DNA of 42,889 nucleotides from Bacteroidota bacterium (lineage in GTDB: Bacteria; Bacteroidota; Bacteroidia; AKYH767-A; OLB10). The position numbers and the translations under genes are program-made. The notes under the pieces were generated by a model. It saw only the letters and a program-made list of their open reading frames with translations, was not told the origin of the DNA and did no database searches. Positions within the stretch are counted from its first letter, which is position 1, and each line of letters starts with the position of its first letter. The DNA is taken from the NCBI GenBank assembly GCA_018268195.1, contig JAFDWZ010000044.1, positions 1 through 42,889 of the forward strand, written 5' to 3'. This document shows, in pieces, positions 24,528 to 34,275 of the stretch.

Positions 24528-25022
24528 ATGGAGTTAGTAAAACCCGCCTTTGGTTTAACTTTCTGGATGGTGCTGGGATTCCTCATTGTCCTGTTTCTTT
24601 TAACCAAGTTTGCATGGAAACCTATTCTGCAAGCTTTGCATGACAGGGAAAAGTCGATTGACGAAGCTCTGAATGCTGCCAAAAAAGCAAAAGAAGAAAT
24701 TAGCAATCTGAAAGCTGATAATGAAAAGTTATTGGCAGAAGCTCGTCAGGAACGCGATAAAATTCTTAAAGAAGCTCGTATCACCAAGGACAATATCATT
24801 AATGAAGCCCGTGATAAGGCTACACTTGAGGCTGACCGCTTGCTGGCATTAGCCCGTGAAGGCATACACAATGAAAAAATGGCTGCTATTACTGATTTGA
24901 AAAATCAAGTGGCTTTACTTTCTGTTGAAATTGCCGAGAAAGTAATGAAACAGCAACTTTCCAATGACGATAAGCAAAAAGCACTGGTAGCTGATTTGCT
25001 GAAAGAAGTTAAAATGAACTGA
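24528..25022 (+). CDS. atpF: F-type ATP synthase subunit b
   Basis: A 164-residue peripheral-stalk subunit. One N-terminal membrane helix (FWMVLGFLIVLFLLTKFAW), then a long charged coiled coil (AKKAKEEISNLKADNEKLL onward) typical of subunit b. It follows the intercistronic hairpin; atpH begins 7 bases after its stop. Confidence 0.94.
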   Translation: MELVKPAFGLTFWMVLGFLIVLFLLTKFAWKPILQALHDREKSIDEALNAAKKAKEEISNLKADNEKLLAEARQERDKILKEARITKDNIINEARDKATLEADRLLALAREGIHNEKMAAITDLKNQVALLSVEIAEKVMKQQLSNDDKQKALVADLLKEVKMN

Positions 25023-25029
25023 TAGAAAA

Positions 25030-25584
25030 ATGGAATCAAAAGTAGCCGGACGTTATGCAAAATCACTTTTGGGGTTAGCCATAGAGCAAAAAACTGAAGA
25101 AAAAGTTTTTGGCGATATGCAGCTTATCACTTCAACTGTTGGTGCAAGCCGCGAACTTGCATTGCTTTTGCGTAATCCGATAGTGAATACTGACAAAAAA
25201 CTAAACATTGCTTCTGCTTTGTTCAAAGGCAAAGTTTCTGACCTCACACTTGCTTTCTTGAATATTATCATCAGCAAGAAAAGAGAGCTTTATCTGGAAG
25301 ATATCTCACGTCAGTTTATATCCATGTACAAAGCATATGTAGGTATAGAAACAGCTTATGTGACTACACCCTTTGCACTGGATGAAAAACTTCGTGCCGA
25401 AATCATGAAAATTGTTTCTGCAGCAGCAAAAGGAAAAGTAGAACTTGTTGAACAAATTGATAAAGATCTGATAGGTGGTTTCGTTTTAAAAATGAATAAC
25501 CGTCAGGTGGATACAAGTATTGAATCGAAGTTGAGAGAAATCAGACGCGAACTGAAAATTAATCTTTACGAAAAGAACTATTAA
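25030..25584 (+). CDS. atpH: F-type ATP synthase subunit delta
   Basis: A 184-residue OSCP/delta subunit joining the b stalk to the F1 head. It shows the N-terminal AGRYAKSLLGLAIEQ helix, FLNIIISKKRELYLEDI in the middle and the C-terminal IGGFVLKMNNRQVDTSIESKL segment typical of the family. It starts 7 bases after atpF. Confidence 0.95.
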   Translation: MESKVAGRYAKSLLGLAIEQKTEEKVFGDMQLITSTVGASRELALLLRNPIVNTDKKLNIASALFKGKVSDLTLAFLNIIISKKRELYLEDISRQFISMYKAYVGIETAYVTTPFALDEKLRAEIMKIVSAAAKGKVELVEQIDKDLIGGFVLKMNNRQVDTSIESKLREIRRELKINLYEKNY

Positions 25585-25614
25585 TAATTTTAAAACACTT
25601 AACACAAAAATAAA

Positions 25615-27192
25615 ATGGTAGAGATAAGACCTGATGAGGTATCAGCCATATTAAGACAACAATTAGCCGGATTCAAAACATCTTCCGATTTGCAGGAAGT
25701 TGGAACTGTACTTCAAGTGGGTGATGGTATTGCCCGTATTTACGGTTTAACAAATGTTCAGTCCGGTGAACTTATTGAATTTGAAAATGGACTTAAGGGG
25801 GTTGTATTAAACCTTGAAGAAGACAACGTAGGTGCCGTATTACTTGGCGGATCTACCGACATTAAAGAAGGCGATACAGCAAAACGTACCGGACTTATTG
25901 CATCCATTAACGTGGGTGAAGGTATGCTCGGTCGTGTTGTTGATACACTTGGCAATCCTATTGACGGTAAAGGACCTATTCAAGGCGAAACCTTTGAAAT
26001 GCCATTGGAGCGTAAAGCTCCCGGTGTAATTTTCCGTCAACCGGTGAATGAGCCGTTGCAAACAGGTATCAAAGCGATTGACTCAATGATTCCAATTGGT
26101 CGCGGACAGCGTGAGTTGGTAATTGGCGACCGTCAGACAGGAAAAACAGCTGTTTGTATTGACACCATCATCAATCAGCGCGAGTTTTACGATGCAGGTA
26201 AACCTGTTTATTGTATTTATGTTGCTATTGGTCAAAAAGGTTCAACCGTTGCCAATATTGTAAAAACACTTGAAGAGCGTGGTGCTATGCCATATACCGT
26301 AATTGTTTCGGCTTCTGCATCCGATCCTGCGCCAATGCAGTTTTATGCACCATTTGCTGGTGCTGCCATTGGTGAATATTTCCGTGACACAGGTCGTCCT
26401 GCACTGATTGTGTATGATGACTTGTCAAAACAAGCAGTTGCTTACCGTGAGGTTTCACTGCTGTTGAGAAGACCTCCCGGACGTGAAGCTTACCCGGGTG
26501 ACGTATTCTACTTGCACAGCCGTTTGCTGGAGCGTGCTGCTAAGGTTAATGCTTCTGATGAAATTGCACGTCAGATGAACGACCTTCCTGAATCACTGAA
26601 AGGTAAAGTAAAAGGGGGAGGTTCTTTAACCGCACTTCCAATTATCGAAACTCAGGCTGGTGACGTATCTGCATATATTCCTACCAACGTAATTTCAATT
26701 ACCGATGGTCAGATATTCCTTGAAGCTAATCTGTTCAACAGTGGTGTGCGTCCTGCCATCAACGTAGGTATTTCCGTATCGCGTGTAGGAGGTAATGCAC
26801 AAATTAAATCCATGAAAAAAGTAGCCGGTACCTTGAAACTTGACCAGGCACAGTATCGTGAGCTGGAAGCGTTTGCAAAATTCGGTTCAGACCTTGATGC
26901 TGCAACAAAGAATGTGATTGATAAAGGTGCTAGAAACGTTGAAATCCTTAAACAAGGTCAGTTTTCGCCTCTGCGAGTGGAACAACAAATTGCAATCATT
27001 TATTTAGGTACCAAAGGTTTGCTGCGCGATGTGGATGTGAAAAAAGTAAGAGACTTTGAAGCAAATTACCTGAGTGTGCTTGAAGCTACACAGAAACCGA
27101 TTCTCGATCGTTTGAAGAAAGGTGAATATGATGACAGCATCACCTCCGTACTTGAAAAAGTAGCGAAGGATCTTATTGTTAAGTACGCGTAA
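25615..27192 (+). CDS. atpA: F-type ATP synthase subunit alpha
   Basis: A 525-residue F1 alpha subunit, the non-catalytic nucleotide-binding part of the head. It has the N-terminal beta-barrel, the Walker A GDRQTGKT (171-178), the [22 protein letters not shown] segment and the arginine-finger region [10 protein letters not shown]. Full length. It follows atpH by 30 bases. Confidence 0.98.
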   Translation: MVEIRPDEVSAILRQQLAGFKTSSDLQEVGTVLQVGDGIARIYGLTNVQSGELIEFENGLKGVVLNLEEDNVGAVLLGGSTDIKEGDTAKRTGLIASINVGEGMLGRVVDTLGNPIDGKGPIQGETFEMPLERKAPGVIFRQPVNEPLQTGIKAIDSMIPIGRGQRELVIGDRQTGKTAVCIDTIINQREFYDAGKPVYCIYVAIGQKGSTVANIVKTLEERGAMPYTVIVSASASDPAPMQFYAPFAGAAIGEYFRDTGRPALIVYDDLSKQAVAYREVSLLLRRPPGREAYPGDVFYLHSRLLERAAKVNASDEIARQMNDLPESLKGKVKGGGSLTALPIIETQAGDVSAYIPTNVISITDGQIFLEANLFNSGVRPAINVGISVSRVGGNAQIKSMKKVAGTLKLDQAQYRELEAFAKFGSDLDAATKNVIDKGARNVEILKQGQFSPLRVEQQIAIIYLGTKGLLRDVDVKKVRDFEANYLSVLEATQKPILDRLKKGEYDDSITSVLEKVAKDLIVKYA

Positions 27193-27242
27193 CAGTTTAA
27201 AGCAAATAACAGCTAAGAATAGAATAAAGATATCAGTAAGAA

Positions 27243-28121
27243 ATGGCTAATTTAAAAGAAGTACGTTTACGCATTGCATCAGTAAACTCTACACAGCAAA
27301 TTACCAAAGCCATGAAGATGGTTTCGGCAGCAAAGTTGCGCAGAGCACAGGATGCAATTCTGCAAATGCGACCTTATGCAGCCAAGCTGCGCGAAATTCT
27401 GGAGAACCTTTCTCAGAGTTTGTCTTCTGACGGAAGTCCGTTTACCAAAAATCGTCCGGCAAATAATATTCTTATTGTCTCTATATCTTCCAACAGAGGG
27501 TTGGCAGGAGCTTTTAATTCATCAATCATAAAAGCTACTTCAAGGTTGCTGAACGATACTTACAGCAAACAAGCAAAAGAAGGAAAAGTAAAGGTGTTGG
27601 CTATCGGTAAAAAATCAAGTGATTTTTTTGCTAAAAATCCTTCCGCATTTTACGGAAATGAAAACAATCTTTACAACAACCTGAATTTTGCACATACTGC
27701 TGCAATCGCAGAACGCATCATGGATGAGTTTGCAAAGGAGAAGTGGGACAGAGTAATTTTGGTGTATAATCAGTTTAAAAATGCTGCAGTTCAGATTTTG
27801 CAAACCGAACAACTGCTCCCAATTGCTCCACCTGCTAACACTGAAAAAAGCAAAACAGTGAGCGATTATATTTTTGAACCTGACAAAGCATCTATCATTA
27901 ATGACTTGCTGCCTACAGCAGTAAAAACACAGCTTTACAAAGCAGTGCTCGACTCACATGCCAGCGAACATGGTGCACGTATGACGGCTATGAACAAAGC
28001 TACTGATAATGCAGGCGAGTTGATAAAAGATTTGCGACTGCAATACAACAAAGCACGTCAGGCTGCAATTACCAACGAAATTCTTGAAATCGTTGCAGGT
28101 GCCGAGGCACTTAAAGGATAA
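27243..28121 (+). CDS. atpG: F-type ATP synthase subunit gamma
   Basis: A 292-residue central-stalk subunit. The two long helices are at the N-terminus (MANLKEVRLRIASVNSTQQI, TKAMKMVSAAKLRRAQ) and the C-terminus (ASEHGARMTAMNKATDNAGE), as in all gamma subunits. It is the last gene of the operon: atpD and atpC do not follow. It ends 11 bases from the convergent lipoprotein gene. Confidence 0.97.
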   Translation: MANLKEVRLRIASVNSTQQITKAMKMVSAAKLRRAQDAILQMRPYAAKLREILENLSQSLSSDGSPFTKNRPANNILIVSISSNRGLAGAFNSSIIKATSRLLNDTYSKQAKEGKVKVLAIGKKSSDFFAKNPSAFYGNENNLYNNLNFAHTAAIAERIMDEFAKEKWDRVILVYNQFKNAAVQILQTEQLLPIAPPANTEKSKTVSDYIFEPDKASIINDLLPTAVKTQLYKAVLDSHASEHGARMTAMNKATDNAGELIKDLRLQYNKARQAAITNEILEIVAGAEALKG

Positions 28122-28132
28122 TAAAATTCGCT

Positions 28133-29506
28133 CTAAGGAGCAATCAGATTTTTCAATCGCGGGTAATCATTTATCCGCGATTGTTCTTTAAAGCCCAGCG
28201 TTAATGATTTTTGAAAATCCTGCATCGCCAGTTCATTCTGATTATTGTTGGCATGATATACTGCTGAAAGAAACCATGCTTCTGCATTTTCCGGTTCAGC
28301 AGTTTTGTAAATAGATAAAACTTTATCGGCATCCGGAAGATTTTCATTTACTAATTGATTGGAATAAGAATAAGCAGCAATGCCAATGTATCCAAGAAGT
28401 CTTCCGTTGAGCGCAGCAATCAAAGGGTCGTTTGTTTGTTTTTCTCCGGTTTTTAAATCGGTTATTTCTTTTTCCCACCACGATATATTTTGATTTACGA
28501 ATGCATCATTCAGCATTTTCTGCATTTCTTTTTCCTGATAAATGAGGTTGCGTTGTTTAGTGACATAGCGTGAATAGTCAGCTGATTTTTCAATGGCGGA
28601 TAATTTGTTTTGCCATGATGCAACATCACTTAATCCTTTAAAAGCTTCCACCGCATTTTGTAAAGTCTGATAGGTAATAAACACATCGTTTTTCTTTTCA
28701 TGTTGTGCAATGGTAGTGTTCCACTCGTTATGCCATTGCTGCAGAAGTTGTTGGTCTTTTGGAATTTTGTTTTTTGAAATAGCATTCAGTATTTCAAACT
28801 GAAACGCCATTTTCATAGCATCGGCAGGAGGCCACTCATGTGTGTTTTCGGTTTCGATATAGATGTGTGGGTTGTTGGTTACAGCATTGTTAAAAGCTGT
28901 CATTTCATGATAGTTGAAGTCTTTTTGCCCGGCCATTGATACTATGGCCAATGAATCTGAAAAGGAGTTCTTGTCGAATACCGACCCCGAACATGCAATA
29001 AGCCCTGAAAGAAAATGATTTTGCATGGCAGTTACGCAAGCTACTTTACTCCCTCCTGAAAATCCTGCAACTATTTGCACTTCGGAATTTATGGGCAGGC
29101 GATTTCTGCAGTCTGCTATCATTGCTTTGGCAGCTGTTTCCGATTCTTCCATGCTCATTCCGTTTTTGGAACTGTTGCAGCCTGCCAGTATAATATTCAT
29201 TTCATCTGCATGTATCCGGTATTTTTCGAGTGGCAGTTTGCCGTCAGCATGAGGGTCGAAAAAATAAATTATCGGAAAATTTTGTGACTCGATGTAGTTT
29301 TTCGGACAATAGACGGTAAACGATATTGCAGGATTTGTTTGTGATTGAACAGAGCTGTATTCGCCAGGATTACATTTTATTTTGTCATAAATAATAGCAT
29401 GTGATGAGTCTTGCGCTGTTGTGGGAGCGGATGCTGAAGGATTGGTCTTTGGCCCGTTATTACATGACAGAAAAAATAAGGAGATGATAAGCAGATACTT
29501 TCTCAT
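28133..29506 (-). CDS. Lipoprotein with alpha/beta-hydrolase domain and C-terminal TPR-like region
   Basis: A 457-residue protein with a lipoprotein signal (MRKYLLIISLFFLSC, lipid-modified C15). Residues about 40-235 look like an alpha/beta hydrolase: strand NFPIIYFFDPHADG, nucleophile elbow GFSGGS with S150, a possible acid D196 (AGQKDF) and histidine H223 (NTHEWPP). The C-terminal part is helical and ends in a TPR-like unit (PENAEAWFLSAVYHANNNQNE). An esterase or peptidase-like role at the membrane surface is inferred; no named family is claimed. The frame extends back to 29590 over the carbonic anhydrase stop, but the ATG at 29506 gives the clean lipoprotein signal. Confidence 0.8.
   Translation of the reverse strand: MRKYLLIISLFFLSCNNGPKTNPSASAPTTAQDSSHAIIYDKIKCNPGEYSSVQSQTNPAISFTVYCPKNYIESQNFPIIYFFDPHADGKLPLEKYRIHADEMNIILAGCNSSKNGMSMEESETAAKAMIADCRNRLPINSEVQIVAGFSGGSKVACVTAMQNHFLSGLIACSGSVFDKNSFSDSLAIVSMAGQKDFNYHEMTAFNNAVTNNPHIYIETENTHEWPPADAMKMAFQFEILNAISKNKIPKDQQLLQQWHNEWNTTIAQHEKKNDVFITYQTLQNAVEAFKGLSDVASWQNKLSAIEKSADYSRYVTKQRNLIYQEKEMQKMLNDAFVNQNISWWEKEITDLKTGEKQTNDPLIAALNGRLLGYIGIAAYSYSNQLVNENLPDADKVLSIYKTAEPENAEAWFLSAVYHANNNQNELAMQDFQKSLTLGFKEQSRINDYPRLKNLIAP
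28154..28183 (+). terminator. Candidate terminator of the atp operon inside the convergent lipoprotein gene
   Basis: CAATCGCGG and CCGCGATTG form a perfect 9-bp stem with a 12-base loop, 32 bases after the atpG stop, followed by TTCTTT. It lies within the last codons of the convergent lipoprotein gene. The loop is large and the T-run short, so confidence is moderate. Confidence 0.45.
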
Positions 29507-29570
29507 AATTTGATTTTTTGCTCTGTAAAAATAATTTGAACCTGAATAGTTTTTTAATAAAGGGAGAAGT

Positions 29571-30104
29571 TTATTTAAACCAACCTGCATACATTACATA
29601 GTTATTGGCAATTCGTTCATTTAAATCTCTGAAATGTTCCGGGCTTACTTCTTTTACTTTTTTGGCGGGCACTCCTGCATATATGCAACCCGATTCCACA
29701 ATCGTGTTTTCCAAAACTACAGCACCTGCTGCTACAATAGAATTTTTTTTGACAACTGCATTATCCATCACAATAGCACCCATACCTATAAGCACGTTAT
29801 CTTCCAACGTACAGCCATGTACAATGGCCCTGTGTCCTACAGAAACGTTGTTGCCTATTACTGTCTTGGCGCCTTTCTGACCTGCTGCCTGATTTTCAAA
29901 TGTGCAATGAATTACGGCATTGTCCTGAATGTTTACCTTGTTGCCAATAACTATTGAGTTGACATCGCCTCTGATAACAGCATTAAACCAAACGGTACAA
30001 TCATTACCCATCACCACATTTCCTACGATAGTTGCATTCTCAGCAGCGTAAAAATTTTCCCCCATCACAGGTGTTTTTCCATTCACTGATTTTATAAGTG
30101 CCAT
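29571..30104 (-). CDS. Gamma-class carbonic anhydrase-like protein (left-handed beta helix)
   Basis: A 177-residue trimeric hexapeptide-repeat protein. Repeated [VIL]xGxx turns run through most of the chain, and the three metal-ligand histidines of the Cam/YrdA/PaaY group are present: H66 (NAVIHCT), H91 and H96 (VGHRAIVHG). Conserved RGDVNSIVIGN and NVQDN-like (NIQDNAVIH) segments support the family. Carbonic anhydrase activity is possible but many relatives have none proven. Cytoplasmic. It has its own -7 element; the lipoprotein gene follows on the same strand. Confidence 0.92.
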   Translation of the reverse strand: MALIKSVNGKTPVMGENFYAAENATIVGNVVMGNDCTVWFNAVIRGDVNSIVIGNKVNIQDNAVIHCTFENQAAGQKGAKTVIGNNVSVGHRAIVHGCTLEDNVLIGMGAIVMDNAVVKKNSIVAAGAVVLENTIVESGCIYAGVPAKKVKEVSPEHFRDLNERIANNYVMYAGWFK

Positions 30105-30118
30105 ATTTTATTTTTTTT

Positions 30119-30126
30119 CAAAATTA
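30119..30126 (-). promoter_or_regulatory. -7 element for the carbonic anhydrase-like gene
   Basis: Reads TAatTTTG on the minus strand, an exact match, 14 bases before the ATG at 30104. Confidence 0.5.
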
Positions 30127-30158
30127 CAAATCTTGTTTTCTATAGAAAATGAAATTTT

Positions 30159-31274
30159 TCAGTCACGATAACTCCTTCCTTTCCATTTATAATGCCCGGA
30201 TACAGAAAGAAGGCCGGTAATAACAATATAAAAAGGATATACCAATTGCCACACCAAAAATGCATTCCCGTATAATGGTTGTTGCAAATCTGAGGCAATT
30301 CTTTTAAGAAAAAAATAGTCAACAATCATTTTGAAGAGTGGAATGCCGAGTAACCATAAATAGGAAAGTACAGGATGTGAAATGAATATGACAAACGCTG
30401 CAAGGATTAATAAAGAATATAAAATGATGAGTAAGCCTGTGAGTTTAATATATGTCTGCTTGTAATATTTTGTTTTAGATGACCAACGGATTCGTTGTTG
30501 AAGAAACTCATAGACGGAACCTTGTGCTTTAGAAGATACCATAGCTGAACTATGATTGATGAAATGCACTTTGCCAGGATGATTTTTATAATAATTCAGC
30601 ATTAAAAACATATCATCTCCACTGGCTAAATCGTATCGTAATTCTATTTTACTGATTTGCTCATATACTTCTTTCTCAAAAGCCATAGCTGCCCCATTAC
30701 TAAGCATAGGATATCCATTTTGCAACGAACCTGCCGAAACACCTGCAAGTGCTACCGATTCTACATGTTGTAACCGCGCAATAAACGAGGTTCCCGTTAA
30801 AACTACGGGCATCAGCATCATGCCTGACGATTTAGCCTGATAAAAATCCGAAATGCAATTCAGCCAGTCTGGATGAAAAGTGCAATCTGCATCGGTGGTA
30901 ATTATTAAAGCGCCTGAAGCTTGTTTGACAGCATCAGCAATTGCATGCTTTTTGCCTTCACCTGTAGATAGTATTACTTTGCCACGTAGGCGGTATTGCT
31001 GAAGTAGCCTATTGCACACTTCTGAAGTATTGTCTTCGCTGTGGTCATTAGCAATAATTACTTCAAAATGTGTTGAAGGATAATTCAGTTGCGATATTGA
31101 TTTGAGGAGGATAGGAATGTTGTGCTCTTCGTTACGTGCTGCAATAACTATGCTGACGTTGATATGTACAGATAATTCAGGTTGATGTGATTTTTTCAGC
31201 GATTGTTTAAACCCTGATAATATCCAAACAAACAGGACGGTATAAATTATCGGTATAACGAGTAAGAATATCAA
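30159..31274 (-). CDS. Membrane glycosyltransferase family 2
   Basis: A 371-residue processive-type GT-A enzyme. One N-terminal membrane helix (LLVIPIIYTVLFVWIL); the GT2 domain with SIVIAARNEEHNIP (41-54), NDHSEDNT, the DxD metal motif D128-A-D130, the ASGDD acid pair at 220-221 and QQRIRW (259-264); then two or three C-terminal membrane helices. It transfers sugar to a lipid or growing polymer at the inner membrane. Its start overlaps the stop of the flippase-like gene by four bases (ATGA), so the two are translationally coupled. The acceptor is unknown. Confidence 0.9.
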   Translation of the reverse strand: MIFLLVIPIIYTVLFVWILSGFKQSLKKSHQPELSVHINVSIVIAARNEEHNIPILLKSISQLNYPSTHFEVIIANDHSEDNTSEVCNRLLQQYRLRGKVILSTGEGKKHAIADAVKQASGALIITTDADCTFHPDWLNCISDFYQAKSSGMMLMPVVLTGTSFIARLQHVESVALAGVSAGSLQNGYPMLSNGAAMAFEKEVYEQISKIELRYDLASGDDMFLMLNYYKNHPGKVHFINHSSAMVSSKAQGSVYEFLQQRIRWSSKTKYYKQTYIKLTGLLIILYSLLILAAFVIFISHPVLSYLWLLGIPLFKMIVDYFFLKRIASDLQQPLYGNAFLVWQLVYPFYIVITGLLSVSGHYKWKGRSYRD

Positions 31275-32254
31275 CTGGATGGATTTTGAATTTTAGTATA
31301 AAGAATCATCAGTGAGCCAATGGCTGCAGGCAATGCCAGATTGATAATCCACAAGGCAAAGGATGCAATAATAATTTCGTTATCGGCAGTGAGAAATGGA
31401 GCGGTTACCAAAATGGCTACGGAGCCTCTGAAAGCAAATTCGGTGATAGCAACTGTGGGAATAACAGCCTGCACGAAAAATATAATACACACCATTGCCA
31501 CCAGTGTAAAGGTTATAGGAATACCGGTAATCCTGAAAAGAATAAGATACTGAATACTAAAAACAGTGTATCGTAAAAAAGACAGAAAGAGTGCTATTGC
31601 TAATTGGCGTGATGAATAATTTTCGAGAAGCATTACATAGCTGTCATATTTTTTTTTGAGACTTTGTAAAAACGGTAAATAGGCTATACGTCTTATTGCA
31701 GGGAAAAGTATGAGTAATGCAACTCCAATAAAGCAAGCTAATATTTTTGCAGCCATCAACCAATGCGTTTCCCAGTTGAAATAATAATGCAGATAAAAGG
31801 AAAGGCAAAAAAGCCCTGCACTCAAGGTAATAATCAGCTGGCTGAGATTGCCGATAAAAGTGGATAGGATGGAAGGCAGACGAACCCTTGTGGGTAGAAA
31901 GAATATTCTCCCCGCAAAGTCGCCTACACGATTAGGGGTAAAAAAACTAACCGTTGCACCTGCAAAAATTGCTTTAATACTTTCTTTAAAAGTGATAGGC
32001 CATAGTTGTTTTACCAATATTCGCCATTTGATGGCTTCAATACCCCAGTTCACAAACATGAGAAGTATAACTACCGTTATAGCATAAACTGTTTGCGTTG
32101 AATGTGATTTTTGTCTGATAAATTCCATGAATGCATGGAACTGATCTTTTTCAATTACACGTTTATAGATAAACCATAAGGCAAAAATTGCAGTAGCTGT
32201 TTTTAAAACATTCAACAGCAACTTTTTTATATGTACTTTTGGTTGTTGGGTCAC
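31271..32254 (-). CDS. Flippase-like integral membrane protein (UPF0104/LPG synthase transmembrane type)
   Basis: A 327-residue polytopic protein with about eight membrane helices, of the UPF0104/AglD-C-terminal/LPG-synthetase transmembrane family. Typical marks are NWGIEAIKWRILV, the glycine-rich ATVSFFTPNRVGDFAGR loop, and a late AITEFAFRGSVAI. Members flip or couple lipids. Next to a GT2 enzyme with which it overlaps by four bases, a role in moving or accepting a glycosylated lipid is a fair inference. Divergent from ruvC across a short gap. Confidence 0.85.
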   Translation of the reverse strand: MTQQPKVHIKKLLLNVLKTATAIFALWFIYKRVIEKDQFHAFMEFIRQKSHSTQTVYAITVVILLMFVNWGIEAIKWRILVKQLWPITFKESIKAIFAGATVSFFTPNRVGDFAGRIFFLPTRVRLPSILSTFIGNLSQLIITLSAGLFCLSFYLHYYFNWETHWLMAAKILACFIGVALLILFPAIRRIAYLPFLQSLKKKYDSYVMLLENYSSRQLAIALFLSFLRYTVFSIQYLILFRITGIPITFTLVAMVCIIFFVQAVIPTVAITEFAFRGSVAILVTAPFLTADNEIIIASFALWIINLALPAAIGSLMILYTKIQNPSS

Positions 32255-32288
32255 AACAGTCTATTTGTTGCAAGATTAAAAAAATATT

Positions 32289-32867
32289 TTGGCTAAAAAC
32301 GAAATTACATCAGCAGAAAAAATAATTCTGGGAATAGATCCAGGCACCAATGTTATGGGGTATGGTGTGTTGCACATAAAAGGCACAGAACTTAAACTTG
32401 AAACGGCAGGTATCATACATTTAGAAAAGATAGATAATCATCCATTGAAGCTGAAACACATTTTCGAAAAAACATTACGTTTGATTGAAAGCTATCTGCC
32501 TGATGAGATGGCCATTGAAGCGCCTTTCTTTGGGAAAAACGTACAGTCCATGCTGAAACTGGGGCGTGCGCAGGGTGTGGCACTTGCGGCTGCCTTGTTT
32601 AAAAATATTCCCGTGTTTGAATATAGCCCTAAAAAAATAAAACAATCAGTCACCGGAAACGGTAGTGCAACCAAGGAGCAGGTTGCTGCCATGTTGCAGC
32701 AGTTACTTCATTTTGAAGAAATGCCGAAATATTTAGATGCCACTGACGGCCTTGCAGCTGCACTATGTCATCATTTTCAAAACACCAACGGAAGTAAAAC
32801 TGCGGTTGCAAAAAAAGGCGGATGGAAATCTTTTATTGATGATAATCCCGATAAAATTATCAGCTGA
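32289..32867 (+). CDS. ruvC: Holliday junction resolvase RuvC (TTG start)
   Basis: A 192-residue endonuclease that cuts Holliday junctions with RuvAB. The four catalytic acids are present: D17 (GIDPGT), E77 (AIEAPF), D150 and D153 (DATD). The start is TTG at 32289: an in-frame stop lies at 32277-32279, and TTG is the only usual start codon between it and the conserved core (ATT at 32286 is a rarer option). The C-terminus has a short basic extension. It converges on the nucleoside transporter gene with a 5-base gap. Confidence 0.93.
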   Translation: MAKNEITSAEKIILGIDPGTNVMGYGVLHIKGTELKLETAGIIHLEKIDNHPLKLKHIFEKTLRLIESYLPDEMAIEAPFFGKNVQSMLKLGRAQGVALAAALFKNIPVFEYSPKKIKQSVTGNGSATKEQVAAMLQQLLHFEEMPKYLDATDGLAAALCHHFQNTNGSKTAVAKKGGWKSFIDDNPDKIIS

Positions 32868-32872
32868 AAAAA

Positions 32873-34147
32873 TCACATCAGTATTCCTGCAAGTGTTGCA
32901 GATAAATAAGATGCAAGCGTTCCGCAAATAAGAGCTTTGAGTCCTAATTTGGCCAAGTCGGCTCTGCGCGAAGGTGCAAGTTCGCCAATACCTCCAACCT
33001 GAATAGCTACTGAACTGAAATTTGCAAAACCGCAAAGTGCAATACTGAGAATGGTTATAGATTTTGGAGAAAGACTTTTCATGGCAGTAGTAAAATCAAC
33101 ATAGGCTACAAACTCATTCACCGCAAATTTAGTTCCTAGTAATTGCCCTGCTGTGTGAACATCCTGAGAGGGCACACCCATGAGGTAAGCAAACACCGAA
33201 AACAAAGCGCCAAGAATTTCTTTCAGGCTTAGTTTATTCAAATCAATATGTATGGCACTTAGGCTCATTCCCCAATCAGCTAAATGTCTTCCGAAAAAAC
33301 CAAGTGTAGCATCTATTAAAGCAATGAGTGCTATTACACCAATAAGCATGGCAATTACATTCAGCGAAACTTTTAACCCATCACTTGCTCCGTGTGATAC
33401 GGCATCCATCAGGTTGCTGTGTGTTTTTTTAACTTCCAGTTTCACAGTTCCATTGGTTTCAGATTCTTCTGTTTCGGGATAAACTATTTTGGCGATAACC
33501 AATGCAGCAGGTGCTGCCATAATACTTGCAGCAAGCAGATATTCTGCAGGAACACCCATTGAAATATATACAGCCATTACACCTCCGGCAATACAAGCCA
33601 TACTTCCTGTCATGGATGCCAGCAATTCGCTCATGGTCATTTTGCTGATGTAGGGTTTGATGAGAATCTGTGCTTCAACCTGCCCCACAAATGCTGACGA
33701 TACATTACTCAATGCTTCAGCACCGCTTACATTCATGATGGCTTTCATGCCTTTTGCAAAAATGGAAACTATACGTTGCATCAACCCGATGTGATAGGCT
33801 ATACTCACCAATACAGCAACAAATATGATGGTAGGCATTATCTGAAACATGAAAATAAAACTGTTAGCAGGGCCAAAAATCTGATCCATTATATCCTTCT
33901 TAATTAATGCACCAAAAACAAACTCACCACCGCTTAAAGCATAATGCAGAATTTTGGTGATAAAATCGGCAATCTTATGGAAGATTAACTGTCCGATGGA
34001 GGTTTTGAGAATAAAAACTGCCAGCACAAACTGCAATCCTAAACCACTAAGCACTACTCTGAGGTTAATCGCTTTTTTGTTGTTAGAAAGCAAAAAAGCA
34101 ATACCAAGGATAAAAATGAAACCGAAAATTCCGAAAAAACGATCCAT
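32873..34147 (-). CDS. Concentrative nucleoside transporter (CNT/NupC family)
   Basis: A 424-residue inner-membrane transporter that takes up nucleosides with protons or Na+. Family marks: IFGPANSFIFMFQIMPTIIF, the SAFVGQVEAQILIKPY helix-hairpin 1, GGVMAVYISMGVP, and the later FVAYVDFTTA and CGFANFSSVAIQVGGIG segments that form the substrate site. Substrate range cannot be read. It has its own -7 element. Confidence 0.93.
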   Translation of the reverse strand: MDRFFGIFGFIFILGIAFLLSNNKKAINLRVVLSGLGLQFVLAVFILKTSIGQLIFHKIADFITKILHYALSGGEFVFGALIKKDIMDQIFGPANSFIFMFQIMPTIIFVAVLVSIAYHIGLMQRIVSIFAKGMKAIMNVSGAEALSNVSSAFVGQVEAQILIKPYISKMTMSELLASMTGSMACIAGGVMAVYISMGVPAEYLLAASIMAAPAALVIAKIVYPETEESETNGTVKLEVKKTHSNLMDAVSHGASDGLKVSLNVIAMLIGVIALIALIDATLGFFGRHLADWGMSLSAIHIDLNKLSLKEILGALFSVFAYLMGVPSQDVHTAGQLLGTKFAVNEFVAYVDFTTAMKSLSPKSITILSIALCGFANFSSVAIQVGGIGELAPSRRADLAKLGLKALICGTLASYLSATLAGILM

Positions 34148-34204
34148 AAATTTTTTGTCTGATTAAACATGTTTAGATGAAGATTTATCTTCAGGCTGAG
34201 TGTT

Positions 34205-34212
34205 CAAAAATA
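34205..34212 (-). promoter_or_regulatory. -7 element for the nucleoside transporter gene
   Basis: Reads TAttTTTG on the minus strand, an exact match, 57 bases before the ATG at 34147. Confidence 0.45.
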
Positions 34213-34258
34213 GATAATTTTAAATATAAAAAAAGAAACTGCGTTTTTCGATGAATAC

Positions 34259-34266
34259 TAATTTTA
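34259..34266 (+). promoter_or_regulatory. Weak -7-like element upstream of the gene at 34276
   Basis: TAatTTTA differs from the consensus at the last base and lies 9 bases before the ATG. Confidence 0.3.
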
Positions 34267-34275
34267 GCATCTGAT

